A DNA stretch of 12,162 bases from an uncultured bacterium (lineage in GTDB: Bacteria; Bacteroidota; Bacteroidia; Bacteroidales; Paludibacteraceae), in contig CAMHCZ010000042.1 of the NCBI GenBank assembly GCA_946183755.1, positions 1 to 12,162 of the forward strand, written 5' to 3'. The position numbers and the translations under genes were made by a program. Of the stretch, positions 1 to 6,314 are shown piece after piece; position 1 is the stretch's first letter, and each line of letters starts with the position of its first letter. The notes below the pieces were generated by a model. The model was not told where the DNA came from. It saw only the letters and a list, made by a program, of their open reading frames with translations, and ran no database searches.

Positions 1-98
1 CTTTTTTATTTCCCCAATAAATACGTTATCAATTATAAAAAACACTAAATAAATTCAAATTGGGGTTTTAAAACACCTAATCGTAAAACAATATTTCG

Positions 99-106
99 GA
101 CTTTTG
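99..106 (+). promoter_or_regulatory. Possible -7 promoter box for the amidohydrolase operon
   Basis: GACTTTTG differs from the Bacteroidota -7 consensus TAnnTTTG only at its first base and lies 22 bases before the ATG at 129. No TTTG -33 element is seen 19-21 bases upstream. The nearest T-rich run is TTTT at 66-69, which is too far. The rest of 1-128 is A+T-rich non-coding sequence with no gene recognised. Weak call. Confidence 0.3.
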
Positions 107-128
107 CAGACACATACACAAAACATAA

Positions 129-1490
129 ATGAGAAGAATAGACGTACATTGTCATTTTTTCAACCGCAAGGAGCTTTCCGCACTGATGCTGCTGAACATC
201 ATACACATGATAAAGAACGCGGAAATATCGCTGAGCGGAACGAACACCAACCAAAACGTAAACGAGGCAAGGCAGATATCGAAATCGGTGAAATCATCCA
301 TCTCGTTCTTCATGACATCGCTGAAATCGCCCAAGCAGATATACAAGAAGATAAACAGCTACGAGAAAGGCTACATCTTCGCGCCGCTGATGCTGGACGC
401 CTACTGGCTGACGCAAAGCCCAAAGACCGACGAGCCGCACGTGAGACAGGACGACATAATGGGCGTGGTGAAAAACGAGCTGGACAACATATCGGACTCG
501 CTGCAGAACATAGCCAAGAGAAAGACGATAAGCACAGAGAAAAGACACCTCTCGATAGAGACAAGAAGGATAACCGACAGCTTCAGAAGGCTGCTGAGCA
601 AAAAGACCTTCGAGGACGTGCCGAAACTGAACTCCAGCGTGGACAACTTCCCGCTGCAGGAAGCAGAGATAACGGCACTGCAGGCGGCATACCCCAACGA
701 CATAATGCCGTTCTACGCCGTGGACCCGAGAAGAGCGTCAAACTTCATAAAGAAAGCCGACGGCACATACGACATAACCCCGATAACAAGCAAGCTGAAG
801 ATAAACGGCGGATGCTTCACCGGATTCAAGCTCTACACGCCGTGCGGATACTCGCCCACACACCCTATGCTGATGAAGATGTACGAGTACTGCGAGCAGA
901 ACAATGTGCCGATAATCGCGCACGTGTCCGGCAGCGGAGCCACAACACTCGCCAACAAGCTGTACATCGAAGGGCATGTGTACAAAGACCAGGAGCTGCA
1001 CGAGGTGAACCGCGTGTGGGAGTTCGACAACAAGAACCTATTCGCCAGAGACAGAATACTGGAACACTCCGAGAGGCTGAACCACCCTATGCTCTGGGAG
1101 CATATACTGAACACATACCCGAAACTGAAGATAGACCTCGCCCACTTCGGACATCTGCCACACTCAATGGAATGGACAAACTACATCTGGAGCATGATGA
1201 AAAAGAAAGACAAGGACGGGAACTACGCCTACCCTAACCTGTACACCGACCTCGCCTGCATACCAGACCGAGACACACTGTTCACATTCCACAACAGATA
1301 CTTCGCCATGGAGAAGGAGCTGCAGTGCAGATTCCTCTATGGCTCGGACTTCTACATGAACCTTGTGTATCTGAACGACATGAACGACTACTGCGAGAAC
1401 TTCGTGAACGTGTTCACCGCGGAGGAGTTCGACCTAATATCCATAACCAACCCGAGAAAGTTCCTCAACCTGCCAGACGAGGACAAATAA
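129..1490 (+). CDS. Amidohydrolase-family metal-dependent hydrolase
   Basis: 453 residues, probably cytoplasmic, with no signal peptide. It reads as a TIM-barrel metal hydrolase of the amidohydrolase (Amidohydro_2-like) superfamily, which hydrolyses amide, ester or related bonds or decarboxylates; the substrate is unknown. The metal-site pattern is complete: HCH at residues 7-9 on the first strand, Lys234 in GFKLY, His265 in AHVSG, His339 in DLAHFGH and Asp407 in LYGSDF. The HxH so close to the N terminus supports the ATG at 129. Between the first strand and the next recognisable barrel segment (about residues 30-185) lies a long, charged, largely helical stretch, larger than usual for the family and possibly a lid or dimer module. 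It is the first gene of a tight plus-strand run, 18 bases ahead of a DUF5686 gene in the same reading frame. Codon use is extreme, with ATA, AGA and CTG favoured and T-ending codons rare. Family call firm, substrate unknown. Confidence 0.85.
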   Translation: MRRIDVHCHFFNRKELSALMLLNIIHMIKNAEISLSGTNTNQNVNEARQISKSVKSSISFFMTSLKSPKQIYKKINSYEKGYIFAPLMLDAYWLTQSPKTDEPHVRQDDIMGVVKNELDNISDSLQNIAKRKTISTEKRHLSIETRRITDSFRRLLSKKTFEDVPKLNSSVDNFPLQEAEITALQAAYPNDIMPFYAVDPRRASNFIKKADGTYDITPITSKLKINGGCFTGFKLYTPCGYSPTHPMLMKMYEYCEQNNVPIIAHVSGSGATTLANKLYIEGHVYKDQELHEVNRVWEFDNKNLFARDRILEHSERLNHPMLWEHILNTYPKLKIDLAHFGHLPHSMEWTNYIWSMMKKKDKDGNYAYPNLYTDLACIPDRDTLFTFHNRYFAMEKELQCRFLYGSDFYMNLVYLNDMNDYCENFVNVFTAEEFDLISITNPRKFLNLPDEDK

Positions 1491-1508
1491 AGCAAAACGA
1501 CCAGGACT

Positions 1509-4025
1509 TTGAGAATCGCACGACTTGCAATATTGCTCATCACAGCGGTGCTCCTAAGCACCAATGCCACGGCTCAGGCCAAATACTCCGGCACGGTGAA
1601 GGATGCAGAAAACGGCATGCCCATAAGTTATGCCGCCGTGGGAGTGCTGGGCACCGGACAAGGCGTGATGACCAACGACAACGGCGAATTCAGCATAACA
1701 GCGGCACTGGGCAAAAAAATCGTCGTAACATTCATAGGATACAAGAGCGACACTATAAAGCTGGGCGCAAGAAGAAACTTAGAAGTGAAGCTGATGCCTG
1801 AAGCCAAGATGCTGAAGGAAGTGGTGGTGAAGCGCAAAAGATACACCAACAAGAACAACCCAGCCGTGACGCTGATAAGAAACGTGATAGCCCACAAGGA
1901 GGAGAACACGAAGCATACAGCGCAGCTGACCCACACGAGGAAGTACGACAAGACGATGTTCGCGCTGAACGACATAAGCGAGAAGCAGAAGAACTGGAAG
2001 ATACTCAAGAAGGTGGACTTCGTGTTCGAGAACACCGACACGACGCTCGTCCAGGGCAAAGAGATACTGCCGTTCTACGTCAGAGAGGAAGTCTGCGACA
2101 TATACAGCAGCCAGAAAGGCAAAAAGGAAGTGACCGACGGCGAACGGATGGTGGAGGTGAACGGACTCGACGTGGACAACGAGGGACTGGCGGAGTACTC
2201 CAAATACATGTACCAGGACATAAACCTGTATGACAACACGATAACGTTCCTGACAAACGGATTCCTGAGCCCGATAGCGAGCACAGCGCCGGCGTTCTAC
2301 CGATACTACATACAGGACACCGTGATGGTGGACGGCGAGAAATGCGTCAAGCTGTTCTTCGCGTCGAGGAGCAAAGCCGACCAGCTGTTCACCGGCAACC
2401 TGTACATAACCACCGACAGCAGCTACGCCGTGAAGAAAGCTGAGATGACCGTGGACGGGAGAATGAACCTGAACTGGGTGAGAAGCGTGAGCATACTGCA
2501 GGAGTTCAAGAAAAGCGAATCGCGCGGCTGGACTCTGTCCAAGGACTATCTGATGATAGACTTCATAGTGACAAACAAGATAAACGGCATCGTGGGCGAG
2601 AGAAGCCAGATATTCAAAGAGATGCCTGAGCCTGCGATGGCAAGCGCCGACAGCATAAAAAGCGGCGTGGAGTACGCCAAGAACGACGGCTACGACAAGC
2701 GCGACGACGCGTACTGGGAAGCCAACCGACTGGAGAAGCTGCCTCAGACACAGGAAGCCGCCTACCAGGTGATGGACAGCGTGCAGAGGGTGCCGGTGGT
2801 GAGGGCGCTGATGATAGCCGGCGACATAATAGGACGAGGATACATAAGCTTAGGCAAGTTCGAGATCGGTCCGCTCTACGGATTCTACGGCTACAACGCT
2901 GTGGAAGGGCACAGAGTGAGATTCGGCGGCAGGACGACCGACAAGCTGACCAAGAGAGCCAACTTCGAGGCGTACGGAGCATACGGATTCGGCGACGACA
3001 AGTGGAAATACTACGGCAAGGCATCGTTCTCGTTCACCAAGAAGTCGATACACGAGTTTCCGGTCAGGAGCATATCGCTGTCATATTACAACGACACGAG
3101 GCGTCCGGGTCAGGAGAGCAACGTAGATGAGAACTCCGTGTTCCAAGCCATAGGCCGCAACACCAACCGCAAGCTGTACTACGACGAGACGATAACGCTG
3201 CAGCACCTGTTCGAGTTCAAGAACCACTTCTCGTACAACGTGGGATTCAAGTACATGATAGAGCAGCCCGGGGGCGACATCTACTTCAACTACACCAACT
3301 ACGCCTCGGGGCAGAACGACGTCAGATACCTGAACATGTCCGAAGCGTTCATCACGCTACGATGGGCGCCGCACGAGAAGTTCTACCAAGGCCGCACCAA
3401 AAGACATATCCTGCCGAGCCCCCACCCCATCTTCACGCTGAGCTACAACGTGGGCAGCAAACTCTGGGGCAACGACTACGACTACCACTGGATAAGGATG
3501 AGAGCCTACAAGAAGTTCTATCTGTCGGTATTCGGCTCGGCGAAGGTCGAACTGGAAGGCGGCTACATGTTCGGCAAAGCCTCGTTCCCGTCGCTCACGA
3601 CGCACATATCAAACCAGAGCTACCTCTACCAGCACGCCTACAACCTGATGAACTATCTGGAGTTCGTAAGCGACAAATACGTGTCGCTGTGGATAGACTA
3701 CGACGCCGAAGGATTCTTCCTGAACAAGATTCCTGTCGTCAGAAGGCTGAAGCTGAGAGAAGTGGCGAGCATCAAGGTGCTGTACGGAGGCGTGGGCAGC
3801 AACAACGACCCAGCCAAGAACAACGACGTGTTCCAGTTCCCTGCCAAAGCCGACGGCACGCCTATGACATACACGCTCGGCGACATGCCGTACATCGAGG
3901 GCTCGATAGGACTGTCGAACATACTCAGGATACTCAGAGTCGATTTCGTGAAGAGATTCACTTACCTGAATAACCCGAAAGCGCCGTCGTGGGGCATAAG
4001 AGTGAAATTCGACTTAGACTTTTAA
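1509..4025 (+). CDS. DUF5686 family protein with carboxypeptidase-like regulatory domain, TTG start
   Basis: 838 residues, exported. Residues 1-24 form a signal peptide: MRIAR, a hydrophobic LAILLITAVLL core, and likely cleavage after TAQA. Residues about 25-105 match a CarboxypepD_reg-like beta-sandwich (KYSGTVKD, then TNDNGEFSI, then FIGYKSDTI), as found on many Bacteroidota outer-membrane proteins. The DUF5686 region follows, opening with VVVKRKRY and KNNPAVTLIRNVI near residues 107-126. Its C-terminal half is rich in alternating aromatic and polar segments and ends in KFDLDF, consistent with an outer-membrane beta barrel. The start is forced: the upstream gene's TAA (1488-1490) is in the same frame, TTG at 1509 is the only usual start codon before the signal peptide, and the next in-frame Met is residue 37, inside the regulatory domain. 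No Shine-Dalgarno is seen. It probably shares a transcript with its neighbours. The function of the family is unknown; an envelope role is inferred. Confidence 0.85.
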   Translation: MRIARLAILLITAVLLSTNATAQAKYSGTVKDAENGMPISYAAVGVLGTGQGVMTNDNGEFSITAALGKKIVVTFIGYKSDTIKLGARRNLEVKLMPEAKMLKEVVVKRKRYTNKNNPAVTLIRNVIAHKEENTKHTAQLTHTRKYDKTMFALNDISEKQKNWKILKKVDFVFENTDTTLVQGKEILPFYVREEVCDIYSSQKGKKEVTDGERMVEVNGLDVDNEGLAEYSKYMYQDINLYDNTITFLTNGFLSPIASTAPAFYRYYIQDTVMVDGEKCVKLFFASRSKADQLFTGNLYITTDSSYAVKKAEMTVDGRMNLNWVRSVSILQEFKKSESRGWTLSKDYLMIDFIVTNKINGIVGERSQIFKEMPEPAMASADSIKSGVEYAKNDGYDKRDDAYWEANRLEKLPQTQEAAYQVMDSVQRVPVVRALMIAGDIIGRGYISLGKFEIGPLYGFYGYNAVEGHRVRFGGRTTDKLTKRANFEAYGAYGFGDDKWKYYGKASFSFTKKSIHEFPVRSISLSYYNDTRRPGQESNVDENSVFQAIGRNTNRKLYYDETITLQHLFEFKNHFSYNVGFKYMIEQPGGDIYFNYTNYASGQNDVRYLNMSEAFITLRWAPHEKFYQGRTKRHILPSPHPIFTLSYNVGSKLWGNDYDYHWIRMRAYKKFYLSVFGSAKVELEGGYMFGKASFPSLTTHISNQSYLYQHAYNLMNYLEFVSDKYVSLWIDYDAEGFFLNKIPVVRRLKLREVASIKVLYGGVGSNNDPAKNNDVFQFPAKADGTPMTYTLGDMPYIEGSIGLSNILRILRVDFVKRFTYLNNPKAPSWGIRVKFDLDF

Positions 4026-4050
4026 GCAAGAAGAACAAACCAATCAAGAT

Positions 4051-5139
4051 ATGAAGAAGTTCTATTTCATAGTGAACCCGATATCGGGACACGCCAACAA
4101 CGTGAAATACGCGGAGGACATCATCAAGCTGCTGCACAAGAAGGCCGACGTGGAGACGCACATGCACGTTCTGCAAGCCAGAGGCGAGGCTGAGCCATAC
4201 GCAGCCAAGCTCGCCGACGAGATAAAGGACGACGGCATAATCGTGTCCGTAGGCGGCGACGGCACATTCAACGAGATAGCCTCATCGCTTGTGGGCAAGA
4301 GCACACCGGTAGCCATAATACCGAGAGGCTCGGGCAACGGGCTGGCGCGCATGCTCAGAGTGCCTACGCAGAAGATGCTCCAAGCCGACTATCTGCTCAA
4401 GGGGCACACCATAAAGATAGACAACGGCAACTTCGGAGACCGCAAATACTTCTGCACCGCCGGATTTGGATTCGAGGCGTGCATCGCGTTCCTCTTCGAC
4501 AAGACAGGAGGCAAGAAGAGAGGCCGCCAGCAATATGTACAGCATATCATAAAGGAGATATTCAAATACAAGCCAGTGGAGGCAGAACTTGAAATCGACG
4601 GCAAGAGAGAGAAAGGCAAGTACTTCTCGCTGTGCATAGCCAACGCCAACCAGTATGGCAACAACGCCATCATCTCGCCGTCAGCCGACCTGACCGACGG
4701 CAAGCTCAGACTCATAAAGGTGAAGCCGTTCCCTCTCGTGCTGGCTGGCACGTTAGGCGTCGCACTCATGGGAGGATACCTCGACAAGCTGGAACTATTC
4801 GTCGAGACCAAGGAGGTTGAGAACGTCAAGATACTCTCCATAAGCGACGACCGATTCCACTGCGACGGCGAGCCGATAAAGAAGAGCCTGCCGCTGGAAG
4901 TGTCGATAAGCAAAAGCCTGCTGAACATACTCGTGGACTCCGACTACAAGCCTTATTCCCCAAGAATATTCGACGTGGACATAGACGGCATAAACGCCAA
5001 GATACGCAAGACAAACGAAAATTTCACAGAGACCCTGAAAGAGAAGGTGGAGGAAGTGAACAACCTGAACAGCGAGCTGAGACACAGCGCCAAAGACCTG
5101 CTCGCATCGTTCTTCACCAAGAAGAGCAAAAACAAATAG
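4051..5139 (+). CDS. Diacylglycerol kinase family lipid kinase (YegS/BmrU-like)
   Basis: 362 residues. The family phosphorylates the hydroxyl of a lipid such as diacylglycerol or a sphingoid base using ATP at the inner membrane face. Visible motifs are NPISG at 9-13, the nucleotide-binding GGDGTFNE at 68-75, PRGSGNGLAR at 91-100, CTAGFGFE at 135-142, SADLTDGKLRLI at 211-222 and FHCDGEP at 269-275. These fit the DAGK catalytic domain plus the second beta domain. Residues about 300-362 are an extra C-terminal tail with a charged amphipathic helix (about 315-350), possibly coiled-coil or membrane-associating, ending in a lysine-rich segment. The gene begins 25 bases after the DUF5686 stop and is followed by a strong terminator, so it is the last gene of the run. 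Bacteroidales make sphingolipids, so a sphingoid or ceramide substrate is possible, but the sequence does not decide this. Confidence 0.9.
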   Translation: MKKFYFIVNPISGHANNVKYAEDIIKLLHKKADVETHMHVLQARGEAEPYAAKLADEIKDDGIIVSVGGDGTFNEIASSLVGKSTPVAIIPRGSGNGLARMLRVPTQKMLQADYLLKGHTIKIDNGNFGDRKYFCTAGFGFEACIAFLFDKTGGKKRGRQQYVQHIIKEIFKYKPVEAELEIDGKREKGKYFSLCIANANQYGNNAIISPSADLTDGKLRLIKVKPFPLVLAGTLGVALMGGYLDKLELFVETKEVENVKILSISDDRFHCDGEPIKKSLPLEVSISKSLLNILVDSDYKPYSPRIFDVDIDGINAKIRKTNENFTETLKEKVEEVNNLNSELRHSAKDLLASFFTKKSKNK

Positions 5140-5163
5140 TTCTTGCAATCAGTGAATTAAAGT

Positions 5164-5192
5164 AAAAAGCATACCGATGGTATGCTTTTTTT
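5164..5192 (+). terminator. Rho-independent terminator after the lipid kinase gene
   Basis: A perfect 12-bp stem (AAAAAGCATACC at 5164-5175 pairing with GGTATGCTTTTT at 5179-5190) with a three-base GAT loop, continuing into seven T residues at 5186-5192. It starts 25 bases after the stop codon of the lipid kinase and closes the three-gene run. A promoter box for the next gene begins three bases beyond it. Confidence 0.9.
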
Positions 5193-5194
5193 CT

Positions 5195-5202
5195 TAATTT
5201 TG
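5195..5202 (+). promoter_or_regulatory. Bacteroidota -7 promoter box for the GNAT acyltransferase
   Basis: TAATTTTG is an exact match to TAnnTTTG. Transcription would start near 5209, giving a leader of about 44 bases to the ATG at 5253. The -33 region would fall inside the preceding terminator hairpin, where no clear TTTG is seen. The box overlaps a 16-bp palindrome at 5196-5211. Confidence 0.55.
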
Positions 5203-5211
5203 CGCAAAATT
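5196..5211. repeat. Perfect 16-bp palindrome overlapping the promoter
   Basis: AATTTTGCGCAAAATT is a perfect inverted repeat with no spacer, centred between 5203 and 5204. It covers seven of the eight bases of the -7 box and the predicted start of transcription. The position would suit a dimeric repressor, but A/T-rich palindromes can occur by chance, and no regulator gene lies nearby. Confidence 0.5.
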
Positions 5212-5252
5212 CAATTAGAGTGCGGAATTCGCGCTTTAAAAAGAAAATAAAC

Positions 5253-6251
5253 ATGAAGAACATTATCGCTCCTGTTGACAGAAATCTTCTGTTAGAAGAA
5301 CTTGATTCCAAGAAGTTCATTCGCAACACAAACAAAGGCGGCAATCAGATTTACATAATAACAGCCAAGGACTCCCCTAACGTGATGAAGGAGATCGGAA
5401 GACTCAGAGAATGGTCATTCCGTCTCGGAGGAGGAGGCAGCGGCGAGGAAATCGACGTCGATGAGTTCGACTACATGGACAAGCCATACAAGCAGCTCAT
5501 CGTGTGGGACCCAGAGGCACAGGAGATAACCGGTGGATACAGATACCTACATGGACAGGACTGGGAGACACTGCCAGACGGCCAGCCGAAAATCGTCACA
5601 GAGCACATGTTCAGATTCTCGGACGAGTTCATGAAGGACTATGCGCCTTACACCATAGACCTCGGCCGCGCATTCATCCACCCGGACTACCAGTCGTCAA
5701 AGATGGGCGCGAAGAGCATCTTCGCTTTCGACAACCTGTGGGACGGACTGCTCGTGCTCAACTACTTCGAGCCTGAAATCAGATATGTGATAGGCAAGAT
5801 AACCGTTTATCAGAACTACGACGAAGTGGCAAGAAACGCCATCTTCTACTTCCTGAACCACTGCTGCGCCGACCCTAAGGGGCTGATGATAGGCAAGGAC
5901 GTATTCTTCGACAAGAACACGAAGGTGGACAAGGAAATAGAGGACGTATTCAACGCCGAGGAGACACTGGAAGGCAAGTTCAACGCCCTGATAAAGTTCG
6001 TGCGCACAAGAGGCACAAACATTCCTCCGCTTATCAGCAGCTACTTCAAACTGTCCAACCAGATGAAGGTGTTCGGAACAGGAGTGAACCGTGAGTTCGG
6101 CGACATACTCGACACCGGAATGATGGTGACAGTGTCCGAGATAGACAAGGGAAGATGGTCAAGACACGTTGACTCTTTCCTCAAAGACAAGACATACAGA
6201 GAGGAAAACAACATCGTGGAAGATGCAGCCCACCCTCTGATAAAGAAATAA
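5253..6251 (+). CDS. GNAT/OlsB-like (hemolysin-family) N-acyltransferase
   Basis: 332 residues from the ATG at 5253. A GTG at 5220 would add 11 mostly basic residues, but it lies only about 11 bases after the predicted transcription start, and the ATG follows an A-rich leader typical of the phylum, so I prefer the ATG. It resembles Acetyltransf_5 proteins, called putative hemolysins, that include ornithine-lipid synthase OlsB. Visible features are EIGRLREWSFRLGGGGSGEE at 47-66, a core-strand segment QLIVWDPEAQEITGGYRY at 81-98, DLGRAFIHPDYQ at 136-147 matching the conserved strand and acyl-CoA/ACP-binding region, and IPPLISSYFKL at 257-267. From memory, Bacteroides GlsB, the N-acyltransferase of glycine-lipid synthesis, is of this type and sits beside the PlsC-like GlsA; no such partner is present here. 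The gene is monocistronic, with its own promoter and terminator. Family firm, acyl acceptor inferred. Confidence 0.78.
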   Translation: MKNIIAPVDRNLLLEELDSKKFIRNTNKGGNQIYIITAKDSPNVMKEIGRLREWSFRLGGGGSGEEIDVDEFDYMDKPYKQLIVWDPEAQEITGGYRYLHGQDWETLPDGQPKIVTEHMFRFSDEFMKDYAPYTIDLGRAFIHPDYQSSKMGAKSIFAFDNLWDGLLVLNYFEPEIRYVIGKITVYQNYDEVARNAIFYFLNHCCADPKGLMIGKDVFFDKNTKVDKEIEDVFNAEETLEGKFNALIKFVRTRGTNIPPLISSYFKLSNQMKVFGTGVNREFGDILDTGMMVTVSEIDKGRWSRHVDSFLKDKTYREENNIVEDAAHPLIKK

Positions 6252-6260
6252 GCAGAAACG

Positions 6261-6295
6261 AAATAAGCGCCTTTTTCAAGACGCTTATTTTTTTT
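6261..6295 (+). terminator. Rho-independent terminator after the acyltransferase gene
   Basis: AAATAAGCG (6261-6269) pairs perfectly with CGCTTATTT (6282-6290) around a 12-base loop and is followed by T residues to 6295. It lies 10 bases after the stop codon, in the 63-base convergent gap with uvrA. On the minus strand the hairpin is not followed by a good T tract, so it would end uvrA transcripts less well. Confidence 0.82.
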
Positions 6296-6314
6296 GCATA
6301 TCATTCACTCGGAA

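Noticed and set aside
12..74. Inverted repeat CCCCAAT/ATTGGGG (12-18 and 59-65) and palindrome GTTTTAAAAC (65-74) in the upstream region
   Set aside because: The arms are only 7 bp around a 40-base A/T-rich loop, and the palindrome is short in an A/T-rich region. Both are within chance expectation, with no linked gene to suggest a role.
104..1237. A 377-codon plus-strand frame overlapping the amidohydrolase
   Set aside because: Its codons begin on the third base of the real gene's codons, where T is nearly absent, so stops cannot form. The product is Arg/Lys/Glu-rich and featureless. The same explanation covers the frames at 1325-1801, 3362-3973, 4632-4820, 5504-5776 and 9828-10235.
5220..5252. 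GTG start for the acyltransferase, adding 11 residues
   Set aside because: It lies almost at the predicted transcription start, and the ATG at 5253 has the A-rich leader expected in this phylum.
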